This document shows, piece by piece, positions 16,391 to 25,096 of a DNA stretch of 64,000 nt (positions within the stretch are counted from its first letter, which is position 1; every line of letters starts with the position of its first letter). The position numbers and the translations under genes were made by a program. Below the pieces are notes generated by a model. That model did not search any database. It was not told the origin of the DNA and saw only the letters and a program-made list of their open reading frames with translations. The stretch comes from JAFANK01 sp036741695 (GTDB taxonomy: Bacteria > Vulcanimicrobiota > Vulcanimicrobiia > Eremiobacterales > Eremiobacteraceae), in the NCBI GenBank assembly GCA_036741695.1, contig DAINRU010000006.1, forward strand, positions 1 through 64,000, given 5' to 3'.

Positions 16391-17905
16391 TCATGGGGTG
16401 ATGGTCGCGACGTTGCCCTCGATCGTCATCTTCAGCGGCGGCAGACCGTATTGCGCGGTAGCATCGTTGATGCGCTTGAAGATGGCTTTGGCTTGCTCGG
16501 CTGAGGCGAGCTGCGGTATGCCGCTCTCGGTGAGCTTCTTCCCATATCCGAGGTCGACCGCGTAGATCCTAAGCTTGGCGAGGCTGCCGTGCTCGAACGT
16601 CGCCCGCGTGATGATCGCTTGGAAGATGAACGGCTCTGCGAAGCCTCCTTGGGCATTGAGCGGTGCGGAGAGGTCCCAACTCGTCGCACGCTCCGGGCGC
16701 AAGTAGGCGTCATCGAGCACGGCACGGTTCTGCTGGTAGAGATCGTGTGAGAGCGGCAGTTGGATGTCGCTCCAAAAGAAGTTGGACATGCCATAGAAGA
16801 TCGGCCGACCATGATAGATCTCGATCGGTCCAAGATTGTGGATGCCGGTCGCGATGAACTCGTCTGCCCCCGAGTCGATCGCGTTGTGCGCCAACGTCCG
16901 CAGATATGCGGCAGCCAACTGCGGCTTGCTGGGATCGTCGCAGTCAAGCCCGCAGTCGTGCGAGTGGATGGTCGCCACGAGGAAATCAGCGTTCTGCTTG
17001 CCTTCGCGGATGGCCCGGTAGATCTCGGCCTGATCCTCGGTGTCCATGGTGTATTCGTAACCATACGAGTCTGCCAGCTTGAAGTTCTGATTGAAGATCG
17101 AGAGCGAGTTCGGCACGGTCCCACAGTTCGTGGCTTGCACGCGGCACGAGGCTAGCGCCAGCGACTTCATCACGTCATGCGGCACGTCGTCGTACTGGGT
17201 GACGGTTAGCGCGCTCACACCCGGGCGGCTTGGGGCTGCGCCTTCGGCCGGCAGTGCTGCTGCGGTGGGCAGATAGGTCGAGGCGAACGAGACGATGCCG
17301 ATGCGGCCCTTCGCGCTCTCGTAAAAGGCGGGTGCGCGCGCAAGGCCGCGGTCTTCTCCCACGCCTGCCCAGATGATGCCGGCGTCGTCGAGCCAGCGGC
17401 TCGTCTCGCGCATGCCTTCGATGCCCCAGTCCTCCGCGTGGTTGTTCGCGCGCGAAACGAAGTCAAACCCCATCTTCTTGAGGTCACGGGCGACCGAGGG
17501 CAGGGCGCTCAAGGTCCAGTCGCCAGCGTACGAATACGGATAGCCTTTGAAATAGCGCAGGTCGAGGATCGACGTCTCCATGTTGCCGTACAGGGCATCG
17601 CCCTGCCCGAGAACGTCGAGCACCGACTTGAAACCGGGCTCGCGAGCCGCGTACTGCGACAGAGGCCGCGAGATGATGAGGTCCCCCACTGCGGTGAGGG
17701 TGAAGCCGTCGAGCACAGTCGTCTTGAGTTCGGCGCCCAAAGGACGCATAGCATCGAGCTTGCTTGGGTTCTTCACGCCCGGGTCCGCCGGGTTCGCCGG
17801 CTGCTGCGCCTGCGCCGCACCACTGCCGACGAGTGCGAGCACGAGCGCGAGCCCGATGAGGGCGCCGCGCTTGATGTCGCGCGTGCGCGAAGACTGAGCG
17901 ATCAT
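16391..17905 (-). CDS. CapA/PgsA-family periplasmic metallophosphatase-like protein
   Basis: 504 aa. ATG 17905 has GAGG 5 nt upstream and begins a signal peptide (GALIGLALVLALVGSGAAQAQ); the open frame upstream to 18151 is discarded. The PGA_cap order is clear: TAVGDLIISRPL, YGNMETSIL, SRANNHAEDWGIEGM, a central VATIHSHDCG, and GADEFIATGIHNLGPIEIYHGRP. Family members are associated with poly-gamma-glutamate capsule or act as metallophosphoesterases. No pgsB/C-like genes are near, so capsule synthesis itself is not supported. Confidence 0.85.
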   Translation of the reverse strand: MIAQSSRTRDIKRGALIGLALVLALVGSGAAQAQQPANPADPGVKNPSKLDAMRPLGAELKTTVLDGFTLTAVGDLIISRPLSQYAAREPGFKSVLDVLGQGDALYGNMETSILDLRYFKGYPYSYAGDWTLSALPSVARDLKKMGFDFVSRANNHAEDWGIEGMRETSRWLDDAGIIWAGVGEDRGLARAPAFYESAKGRIGIVSFASTYLPTAAALPAEGAAPSRPGVSALTVTQYDDVPHDVMKSLALASCRVQATNCGTVPNSLSIFNQNFKLADSYGYEYTMDTEDQAEIYRAIREGKQNADFLVATIHSHDCGLDCDDPSKPQLAAAYLRTLAHNAIDSGADEFIATGIHNLGPIEIYHGRPIFYGMSNFFWSDIQLPLSHDLYQQNRAVLDDAYLRPERATSWDLSAPLNAQGGFAEPFIFQAIITRATFEHGSLAKLRIYAVDLGYGKKLTESGIPQLASAEQAKAIFKRINDATAQYGLPPLKMTIEGNVATITP

Positions 17906-17921
17906 GCGTGCCTCAACGTTC

Positions 17922-18098
17922 CTAGCGTTTTGGACGCCGCGTTTTCGGATCGATTCCGGCGCGGTACTGCGCGGTCTTGATGCGACGCACCGCCTCGAGC
18001 CGCTCCGAGCCTTCCAAGGCGTCCGCCGAACGGCGCTGCCCTTTGGGGTCGTCGAGGTTGGACCGTCGTCGTGGGCTCTTGATTGCTTTCTTCGCCAT
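17922..18098 (-). CDS. Small basic protein, hypothetical
   Basis: 58 aa, rich in Arg and Lys (starts MAKKAIKSPRRRSNLDDP, ends RAGIDPKTRRPKR). A purine-rich GAGGCGGAG directly precedes ATG 18098. It lies 16 bp upstream of the CapA-like gene on the same strand. Charge suggests nucleic-acid binding, but nothing more is visible; the longer frame to 18365 is not supported. Confidence 0.5.
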   Translation of the reverse strand: MAKKAIKSPRRRSNLDDPKGQRRSADALEGSERLEAVRRIKTAQYRAGIDPKTRRPKR

Positions 18099-18301
18099 CT
18101 CCGCCTCTTCTCGTGCCGTGCGATTGGCCGGCACTTTTCTGGCATGGTCAAAGACCGTCCAATCGTGAAGCTGGATGGGACTTACGGTTGATCTCGCCGT
18201 CTCCTTTATAAAAGCGCGGTTTGCGAGGCGGGCCAATCGCGCTGGCTGTAGAATAGACGGCCCGCGACGGATAGAATTGGAATCCAAAAAAGGAGTCGGT
18301 A

Positions 18302-19417
18302 GTGAGCGGAGTACGGTTACTGGTTGGCACGCGCAAAGGCGCGTTCGTTCTGACCTCGGACGCAAAGCGCGAGCGCTGGGACATCAGCGGCCCGCATTTC
18401 GGGGGGTGGGAGATCTATCACCTCAAAGGATCGCCAGCCGACCCGAACAGGCTTTATGCTTCGCAGACGAGCGGCTGGTTCGGACAGATCATCCAACGCT
18501 CAAATGACGGCGGCACGACCTGGGAGCCGGTGGGCAACCAATTCGTCTACGACGGCGTGCCAGGCACCCACCAGTGGTACGACGGAACACCGCACCCCTG
18601 GGAGTTCAAGCGCGTCTGGCACCTCGAACCATCGCTCACCGATCCCGACACGGTCTACGCGGGGATTGAAGACGCAGCGCTGTTCCGCTCGACCGACGGC
18701 GGCCAGACCTGGCACGAGCTCTCCGGGTTGCGCGGTCACGGCTCGGGACCGTCCTGGCAGCCGGGCGCCGGTGGGATGTGCCTGCACACGATCATTCAGG
18801 ACCCGAGCAACCCCAACCGGATGTTCGTCGCCATCTCAGCCGCTGGCGCGTTCAGAACCGATGACGCCGGCGTCACCTGGAAGCCGATCAACCAAGGTCT
18901 TAGATCCGAGCATATTCCCGATCCCAATGCCGAGGTCGGTCACTGCGTTCACCGTATCGCGATGAACTGCGCGCGTCCGGAGACGCTCTACATGCAAAAG
19001 CATTGGGACGTCATGCGCAGCGACGACGCCGGCGACTCGTGGCGGGAAGTCAGCGGGAACTTGCCGAGCGATTTCGGATTCCCGATCGACGTCCACCCAC
19101 ACGAACCCGACACAGTCTTCGTGGTTCCCATCAAGAGCGACTCCGAGCACTATCCGCCCGACGGCAAGTTGCGCGTGTATCGCAGTCGCTCGGGCGGGAA
19201 CGAGTGGGAAGCGCTCACCAATGGCCTGCCACAAAAGGACTGTTACGTCAACGTGTTGCGCGATGCGATGTCGGTCGATTCACTCGATTCGTGCGGCGTC
19301 TACTTCGGCACGACCGGCGGGCAGGTGTACGCATCGGCCAACGCCGGCGACAGCTGGTCGGCCATCGTGCGCGATCTCCCGGCCGTGCTGTCCGTCGAGG
19401 CTCAGACGCTGGCGTGA
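18302..19417 (+). CDS. Asp-box (BNR) beta-propeller protein, sialidase-like
   Basis: 371 aa, cytoplasmic by appearance (no signal peptide). At least five Asp-box motifs of the S-x-D-x-G-x-x-W type: [32 protein letters not shown] and SANAGDSW, spaced as blades of a six- or seven-bladed propeller. Often annotated exo-alpha-sialidase, but no sialidase catalytic Arg triad or Tyr/Glu pair is evident, so an enzymatic role is doubtful. AAGGAG lies 7 nt before GTG 18302. Its TGA overlaps the GTG of a MoaD-like gene, so the two are translationally coupled. Confidence 0.85.
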   Translation: MSGVRLLVGTRKGAFVLTSDAKRERWDISGPHFGGWEIYHLKGSPADPNRLYASQTSGWFGQIIQRSNDGGTTWEPVGNQFVYDGVPGTHQWYDGTPHPWEFKRVWHLEPSLTDPDTVYAGIEDAALFRSTDGGQTWHELSGLRGHGSGPSWQPGAGGMCLHTIIQDPSNPNRMFVAISAAGAFRTDDAGVTWKPINQGLRSEHIPDPNAEVGHCVHRIAMNCARPETLYMQKHWDVMRSDDAGDSWREVSGNLPSDFGFPIDVHPHEPDTVFVVPIKSDSEHYPPDGKLRVYRSRSGGNEWEALTNGLPQKDCYVNVLRDAMSVDSLDSCGVYFGTTGGQVYASANAGDSWSAIVRDLPAVLSVEAQTLA

Positions 19418-19710
19418 TCAAAGTGGTCCTCCCCGCACATCTCCGCACGCTCGCACGTGTCGATGGCGCGGTGGACCTCGACCTTGAGGGACCGGCCACG
19501 CAGCGTTCGGTCCTCAACGCGCTCGAGCACCGCTACCCGATGCTGCTGGGCACGATCCGAGACCCTGTCACGCAGCAGCGCCGAGCGTTCGTGAGATTCT
19601 TCGCCTGTTCGCGCGATCTCTCACACGAGGTTCCTGACGCGCCGTTGCCCGAGGCTGTCGCGACCGGCGCCGAACCTCTCTTGGTCGTGGGGGCGATCGC
19701 CGGCGGCTAG
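19414..19710 (+). CDS. MoaD/ThiS-family ubiquitin-like protein ending in Gly-Gly
   Basis: 98 aa. GTG 19414 overlaps the propeller gene's TGA by 4 bp. Beta-grasp pattern: [16 protein letters not shown], then [20 protein letters not shown], then a C-terminal strand [10 protein letters not shown]. The terminal Gly-Gly is exposed without processing, as in MoaD, ThiS and TtuB, where it is adenylated and turned into thiocarboxylate or conjugated to protein. No E1-like MoeB/ThiF gene is in the window. Not a normal MoaD context: no molybdopterin genes are nearby. Confidence 0.82.
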   Translation: MIKVVLPAHLRTLARVDGAVDLDLEGPATQRSVLNALEHRYPMLLGTIRDPVTQQRRAFVRFFACSRDLSHEVPDAPLPEAVATGAEPLLVVGAIAGG

Positions 19711-19718
19711 ACCGTTGC

Positions 19719-21302
19719 CTACAGGCCACGTCGCACGGCGTCGAGGTCTAGATCGCGCTGTATCTTTGACAGCGTTGTGTCGTTGATCGCGCCCTCGTCG
19801 CGAAGGCGGACGATCTCGCGGGTCTGCGCGGCGTTGAGTTCGCGGCGGATGCGCAGCCCGGCGTTTGCGATGCTTTCCTGCGCGGGCGTCAAGGTATTGT
19901 CTCGCAACCCTTTGTGGTGCGCTAGCGCCGTCTTGAGATGGCTGCGCAGGTCGGCGACGACTCCGGCATCCGCCCATGACTCCTTTGCGACCTTTTGCAG
20001 CTCGGCGTAGGCGGCTCTGGTCGCCTTGAGCCGAGCGAGCGCCTCCTCGCGCTGTGCACTCTCGTCCGAGGTGACGTGCAGCAGCCTGATCAGGAGCGGG
20101 AGCGTCAGGCCCTGGACGACCAGGGTCGCGAGGATGACCGCAAAGGTGAGGAACAAGATGAGTGGCCGGTGCGGGAAGGCGGCGCCGGATGCGACCGTGA
20201 GCGGCACCGCTAAGGCAGCCGCAAGCGACACGCCACCACGCAGGCCAGTCCAGGATGCGATCAACACGTTGCGCCATGAAGGCGTGCCTTCGCGCTGCCG
20301 TATCGCGCGAAAGAGGATGCCCGGCAGGAACACTGACGCGAACACCCAGACGATACGGACCACGATCACGGTGGCGCTGACGATTGCCGCGATGCTCAAC
20401 AGCGCGAGTGGCGATGCGACGCCTGCAAGACCGGCGACGATCGAGTGCAGCTGGAGCCCGACGAGGATGAAAAGCAAGCCGTTGATGAGGTAGAGGGTGA
20501 TCTCGCGCATCGCCGTGATCTGCACGCGCGAGGTGGGCGAGGTGAATGTGTAGCTATGCCTGCCCAGGTAGAGGCCGGCCGCGATCGCTGAGAGGACGCC
20601 TGACAAGTGCAGCGCGTCGGCCGGGTAGTAGGCCGCATAGCCGCTGAGCAGTGAGACCGTGTTGTCGAGCAACGGGTCGTCCGTGTAGCGGCGGATCACG
20701 GAGAGGAGCCAACCGACCGCAAGTCCGATAGCGACGCCTCCGGCCGCATCGATGAACAGTTGCCAGATCCCCAAGACCCACGAGAACGTCCCTGTCACGG
20801 CTGCGACCAGCGCCACGTTGAAGATGACGAGCGAGGTGGCGTCGTTGAACAGGCTTTCAGCTTTGATGATCGTGATCAGCCGTCGTGGCACGTGCAGACG
20901 GCTTGCGATGGCGATCGCCGCGGTTTCGTCGGTCGGGCCGACGATCGCACCGAGGACCACGGCGACGGCCCAGGGCATGTCTGGGACGAGAGCGTGAGCG
21001 ACGAACGCCACGGCCGCGATCGTGACGATCACGAGGAACACGGCGCTCAGCGTGATCGGCCGGGCGTTCGCGCGGAAGTCACGGATGGATGAGTTGAAGG
21101 CCTCGTAGTAGAGCAGCGGCGGCAGGAAGAGCAAGAACACGACGTCTGGTCGCAGCGTGATACTGGGCAGACCGGGGATGAACCCTAAGACCAGTCCGCC
21201 GAGCACGAGCAGAATCGGATATTCGGTTTTGAGGCGCTGTGCCAGCCAGGTCAGCGCCGCGACCGCGACGAGCAAGCCGAAGAGCGTCTCAACGGGCGAC
21301 AT
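19719..21302 (-). CDS. Na+/H+ antiporter, CPA1 (NhaP-type) family
   Basis: 527 aa with about 12 hydrophobic segments in residues 5-420 and a soluble C-terminal tail of about 110 residues (coiled-coil-like, RLKATRAAYAELQKVAKESW). Family residues: GPTDETAAIAIASRL for the GPTD motif, KAESLFNDATSLVIFNV for the ion-binding ND pair, and SWTGLRGGVSLAAALAVP. Exchanges monovalent cations for protons at the cytoplasmic membrane. It converges on the MoaD-like gene with 8 bp between stop codons. The ATG 21302 start looks sound. Confidence 0.92.
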   Translation of the reverse strand: MSPVETLFGLLVAVAALTWLAQRLKTEYPILLVLGGLVLGFIPGLPSITLRPDVVFLLFLPPLLYYEAFNSSIRDFRANARPITLSAVFLVIVTIAAVAFVAHALVPDMPWAVAVVLGAIVGPTDETAAIAIASRLHVPRRLITIIKAESLFNDATSLVIFNVALVAAVTGTFSWVLGIWQLFIDAAGGVAIGLAVGWLLSVIRRYTDDPLLDNTVSLLSGYAAYYPADALHLSGVLSAIAAGLYLGRHSYTFTSPTSRVQITAMREITLYLINGLLFILVGLQLHSIVAGLAGVASPLALLSIAAIVSATVIVVRIVWVFASVFLPGILFRAIRQREGTPSWRNVLIASWTGLRGGVSLAAALAVPLTVASGAAFPHRPLILFLTFAVILATLVVQGLTLPLLIRLLHVTSDESAQREEALARLKATRAAYAELQKVAKESWADAGVVADLRSHLKTALAHHKGLRDNTLTPAQESIANAGLRIRRELNAAQTREIVRLRDEGAINDTTLSKIQRDLDLDAVRRGL

Positions 21303-21341
21303 GCGCAGCGGCCTTCCGTTGGTTCAGGGGCTTTTCTTGCT

Positions 21342-21674
21342 TTAGAGTGCCCTGGCCGTACGCGTTTTTTTGGCGCCGTTCTTGCCGGATAGAGCGCCGC
21401 AGCACTCGCATGTGCTCACCGACGGGAATTCTTTGCACATGCGCGGACGCGCAGCGTAGGCGCCGCATTTATTAGTTTTTGTATCGAAGTGCTTGCAGTT
21501 GAATCGATGGCCGGTCTCACCCTTCGGGGTAGGAACGGGGATGAGCATTGCAGCGATGTACTCGCCGTCTTCAATCTCGGAAGCCTCGGCTTTGAACTGC
21601 TTCAATGTGTAGTCGCCCACGCAAAACGACTGGCAACATTCGCCCGTGCATTTCGGCACAGAATACTTGCTCAT
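21342..21674 (-). CDS. YkgJ-family cysteine cluster protein
   Basis: 110 aa. Cys residues follow the YkgJ plan: CTGECCQSFC at the start, FNCKHFDTKTNKCGAYAARP in the middle, MCKEFP, then CECCGALSG. The family probably binds zinc or an Fe-S cluster; its role is unknown. GGAGG stands 4 nt before ATG 21674. It is adjacent to the antiporter on the same strand, 39 bp upstream. Confidence 0.85.
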   Translation of the reverse strand: MSKYSVPKCTGECCQSFCVGDYTLKQFKAEASEIEDGEYIAAMLIPVPTPKGETGHRFNCKHFDTKTNKCGAYAARPRMCKEFPSVSTCECCGALSGKNGAKKTRTARAL

Positions 21675-21868
21675 CGGTCCTCCGCTAGCTTGGCATGCCT
21701 ATCGGTTCCTTTCGACATGATCGTCCGGGAGTCCACTAATCACTGGCCTCTAAGGGGATGTCCCAGGGTTGCCGGCCCTTTCACTTGTCAATCTAGGTCG
21801 AGACGATAGTCGGCGCGAACATCATTTGCGGCTTCTATGCCGAAGACCCAGAGGGGAAACCGCACTTC

Positions 21869-22345
21869 ATGCTTGCCGTTTTAATAGCCGTAACCATAGT
21901 TGCTTTTGGAACCACCGGAAACGGTCATTCAAGTCCCGTGCCCCGAGCCACCATGTTCACAGCCCCGTTAGGACAAACCGTCGCCATCGGCGATCTCAAC
22001 GTGGGAATTCAGAACCTTCGCGACGCGACCCCGGCCGACAATCCCGACCAAATTCCAGTGTTAGCCGACCAAAGACTTCTGGTGATACACATCCTCCTGG
22101 CGAACCCAGCGCACCCTGCTTATACCGGCATTGTCACGTACACGCTTGGTGACAAGAACGGCGTGGGGGTTCGGGCGAGGGATGTGAAACCGTCGAACCT
22201 CAACATACAAAAAGGCGCGAGCATCCACCTTACAGGGCTATTCACCGTCGACAAGGCGTTTGTCCCTACGACGCTCGTTGTGGAGTGCTCGTCGTGCAAC
22301 GCGAGCCACTACAAAGCAGTGCAGTTCACAATTCCTGCGCCCTGA
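21869..22345 (+). CDS. Secreted protein of unknown function (DUF4352-like beta sandwich)
   Basis: 158 aa. Signal peptide LAVLIAVTIVAFGTTGNG, then an Ig-like domain: LGQTVAIGDLNVGIQNLRDA, RLLVIHILLANPAHPAYTGI, a THLTG-like turn (IHLTGLFTVDK) and a CSSC pair (VVECSSCNASHYKAV). The strand pattern recalls DUF4352 but the match is loose. Base composition is visibly more AT-rich than the flanking core genes. Confidence 0.65.
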   Translation: MLAVLIAVTIVAFGTTGNGHSSPVPRATMFTAPLGQTVAIGDLNVGIQNLRDATPADNPDQIPVLADQRLLVIHILLANPAHPAYTGIVTYTLGDKNGVGVRARDVKPSNLNIQKGASIHLTGLFTVDKAFVPTTLVVECSSCNASHYKAVQFTIPAP

Positions 22346-22467
22346 TTCAGAACGGCACACATGGTAGTCCGCTAGGTGCCCAAATGGTTTGACCTGTTGG
22401 GCTGCATGGGTGTAGTTTGGCACGAGTTGGAATCAGTAGATAGATCAGTACCGCAAGGAGAGCGCGG

Positions 22468-22869
22468 ATGACCCATCTCGCTAAGTGCGCTTGTGAACGG
22501 CTACAGGTCCGCTGCCAGGGTGAACCCTCAAAGGTCTCGATGTGCCACTGCTTGGATTGCCAACGACGGACGGGAAGCCTGTTCGGCATCGCTGCCTTTT
22601 TCGACCGTGAGGTTGTGAGCGTGGTCGCCGGTGTTTCTAAGACGTTCACCCGTGATTCGTCGTATGTCGGAAGCCTCGTGACGTTCCACTTCTGCCCAGA
22701 GTGTGGGTCGACTGTGTTCTGGGAGCGAGAGAGCGTGCCGGGGCTGATTGGCGTTGCAGTCGGCTCCTTTGCCGATCCCAGCTTCCCTCAGCCGGATCAA
22801 TCCGTCTGGATGGCCCACAAGCACCCCTGGCTAAGTCTCCCGGATGGCATGCGGCGCCGCAACGCCTGA
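22468..22869 (+). CDS. GFA-family zinc-binding protein
   Basis: 133 aa in the glutathione-dependent formaldehyde-activating (GFA/CENP-V) fold. Zinc ligands are visible in CACERLQVRC, MCHCLDCQRRTGS and FCPECGSTVFW. Most family members have unknown substrates; the name GFA should not be taken as function. AAGGAG 7 nt before ATG 22468 supports the start. Single gene between two secreted-protein genes. Confidence 0.88.
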   Translation: MTHLAKCACERLQVRCQGEPSKVSMCHCLDCQRRTGSLFGIAAFFDREVVSVVAGVSKTFTRDSSYVGSLVTFHFCPECGSTVFWERESVPGLIGVAVGSFADPSFPQPDQSVWMAHKHPWLSLPDGMRRRNA

Positions 22870-22974
22870 GTTTATGACCCACTACAATGCCGGACGCAAT
22901 CGTACGGCTGTTAACGAACGCTCCCTCGTGAATCCGAGCGCCCTCGTTTAAGGACCACGCACGGTGGCCAACGC

Positions 22975-23739
22975 ATGAAACAAAGCTGTGTCTTCGGGGT
23001 AATACCCCTCATGCAGACGAGGATTTTCCCCTTTGTCGCTATGGCTGTGGCGCTCGTGAGCGCATGCGGCTACGTCGCACGCTCACCCGGAGCGGGGGGC
23101 GACTCAGCGCACTTCCAACGACAGCTCACTCATAGCCAGGCGGTATTGCTAGACGTCGCGGGGACCGTCGGCGCGGACATTTCTGTAGTCGGCTCGGCCG
23201 GTCAAGATGTGAAACTCGACGCAGTGCCAGCCAACGACTTTTCGGGAGTCAGGCTCACCACATCGAACGACTCAGGGTGGCTGCGCCTTCGGCTCGATCC
23301 TTCAGGTTCCGAGAAACGGCATGTGAAATGGCTTCTTGAACATCATGCGGATGCGACCATCACGTTGAGCGTGCCGCGCGACATCGCAGTGTCGGTGAGC
23401 GCCGTCAACGGTTCCGTACAAGTCGAGGACGTTCATGGGCCGCTCACCATCCGCATCGTCAATGGAGCGATCGACGTCAAAGGCGCGGGGTGCGTTCTCT
23501 CGCTCCATATGGTCAACGGGCCGATCGGTGTCGGCATCAGCGACCTCTCCCGCACACCGAACGTCGAAGTCGCCGGCACGAACGGGTCCATTGACGTGAC
23601 CGTACCAAAGAGTTTTAGGGCTAGAGTGAACGCGCATACCGTGTTTGGGCCCACGGAGCAGGGTGTGAACGATCCGCAGGCAGCGGGTATCGTGACGCTT
23701 CGGCTGGTCGCCGGCCCCGTCACCATCAGTGAGCAGTAA
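22975..23739 (+). CDS. DUF4097-like beta-solenoid lipoprotein
   Basis: 254 aa (ATG 22975) or 242 aa (ATG 23011); the second puts a lipobox, LVSAC, at a better distance from the N-terminus. The mature part has short regular strands, for example DIAVSVSAVNGSVQVEDVHG, LTIRIVNGAIDVKGAG and VEVAGTNGSIDVTVP, the V-NGSV-V repetition of DUF4097 adhesin-like domains. Likely anchored in a membrane facing the periplasm. Function unknown. Confidence 0.75.
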   Translation: MKQSCVFGVIPLMQTRIFPFVAMAVALVSACGYVARSPGAGGDSAHFQRQLTHSQAVLLDVAGTVGADISVVGSAGQDVKLDAVPANDFSGVRLTTSNDSGWLRLRLDPSGSEKRHVKWLLEHHADATITLSVPRDIAVSVSAVNGSVQVEDVHGPLTIRIVNGAIDVKGAGCVLSLHMVNGPIGVGISDLSRTPNVEVAGTNGSIDVTVPKSFRARVNAHTVFGPTEQGVNDPQAAGIVTLRLVAGPVTISEQ

Positions 23740-23898
23740 CAATTAAGAAACACTGGGCGCTCAGGGCCGAGCGCAGATGGCTTCGGCACCTGCAGCCCAC
23801 CGGGGCAACAGGTTGTCGGCACAAGCACGGCAGTCTGGCGGGCAGATTCTCGAGACGTCCTTCGAAGAACTGTGCATGAGCTAGTAGTAGGAGCCGAT

Positions 23899-24792
23899 AT
23901 GCATGTATTAGCCCTCATACTTTCGGTTGCGATCAATTCGCCGAATGCCACTATTCCGTTCACGTACTTCGATAACCGCATGATGATCGAGTGCACGATT
24001 GATGGCAAGGGACCATTCGACATGATCGTCGATACCGGCGATCCGGCGGTGACGATAACGCCCGAGACTGCCAGTCGGATCGCAGCGAATGTTCACGATG
24101 CGGGGGTGACGACAGGCGCCGGGAACCATGCGGTCAAGAGCGGTGGTACGATGCTACAAACACTTTCGATCTCAGCGCTCACGTTCACTAACGTGAGCGC
24201 TGAGGTAATCGATCTGAGCCAGATTCGTACAAAATTCCATTTCCCTCGTCTAGACGGCATCATTGGGTATCCGATCCTCAAACAATTCGACACCTTCGTG
24301 AACGTCGACGCTGGCACGTTGTCGTTTATGAGAGTCGTGCCGGCTGTGCCCTCCAACGCCACGACAACGAGTTTTGAAGGCGTTCTGCCCGTCATTCATG
24401 CCAATATCAATGGAGTACCGACTGTGGTCATCGTTGACACCGGTGATCGGTCATCGCTAACGCTCTTTGGACCATTCGCTAGACAGCATGCTTTTTACGG
24501 ACGCTATCCATCGAAGAAGAACATCATTACGGGTTATGGCTTGGGAGGCCCGATCTATGCGGACGTTTTCACATTGCCGAGTCTCGACGTTCTAGGAACT
24601 CATTTGACGAGGATTATCACGCGGGCTTCGCGCCAGACGGGAGGTGGCTTTGCAAGTTCCGAGCAGGGCGGGAGTGTCGGCACCGGGGTTTTGAAGCGAT
24701 TCAACATCATCTACGACTATCCGGGTCATGCGATCATCGCCTGGCCGAGTAAGTACTTTACAAAACCCGATGCCTTTGTCCAACCTGGGTAA
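23899..24792 (+). CDS. Retropepsin-like aspartyl protease, two DTG sites in one chain
   Basis: 297 aa. GGAG 6 nt upstream selects ATG 23899. First catalytic site MIVDTGDPAVTI (Asp45), followed by GIIGYPILKQFDTF, the usual end of one lobe; second site VVIVDTGDRSSLTLFG (Asp180), followed by GTGVLKRFNIIYDYP. Two lobes give a pseudodimer comparable with bacterial Asp_protease_2 proteins. A short hydrophobic N-terminus (HVLALILSVAI) suggests export. The single-lobe remnant at 9703 belongs to the same broad family. Confidence 0.85.
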   Translation: MHVLALILSVAINSPNATIPFTYFDNRMMIECTIDGKGPFDMIVDTGDPAVTITPETASRIAANVHDAGVTTGAGNHAVKSGGTMLQTLSISALTFTNVSAEVIDLSQIRTKFHFPRLDGIIGYPILKQFDTFVNVDAGTLSFMRVVPAVPSNATTTSFEGVLPVIHANINGVPTVVIVDTGDRSSLTLFGPFARQHAFYGRYPSKKNIITGYGLGGPIYADVFTLPSLDVLGTHLTRIITRASRQTGGGFASSEQGGSVGTGVLKRFNIIYDYPGHAIIAWPSKYFTKPDAFVQPG

Positions 24793-25096
24793 ACGCCTCT
24801 CGGACGGTGTGCTTCGGGCCAGCTAGCTCTGCTCCATGGGTCTCAGGCTGGGCGCCCCCGGCTTGCCAACATCCAGCACCGAGTACGTACCGAGCCACGC
24901 TTGGACCGCGATCAGCGTGGCCGCCAGCATCATGGGCGCCTACGTTCTGGATCTGGTGGCCATCGTCCGTGCCCAGTCAGCCATCGAGGCCGGGTACCCT
25001 GACTGCCGGAATCCTCACGCGTACGGGGCTGCGGGAGCTATCAGGCTCCGCCACGATGCGAAGGGCCGGCGCTCGGCCGAGGTCAACGTAGATCCC
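24793..25096 (+). other. Region upstream of serine hydrolase; in-frame extension of doubtful coding value
   Basis: The serine hydrolase frame stays open back to ATG 24836, adding 87 residues with one hydrophobic stretch (AAMISVAA-like, around SIMGAYVLDLVAIV) before a second, better signal peptide. Nothing in it matches the hydrolase family. It may be untranslated leader, or a remnant of another gene. GGGAGC and GCTCC around 25035-25055 can form a small hairpin. Confidence 0.35.
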
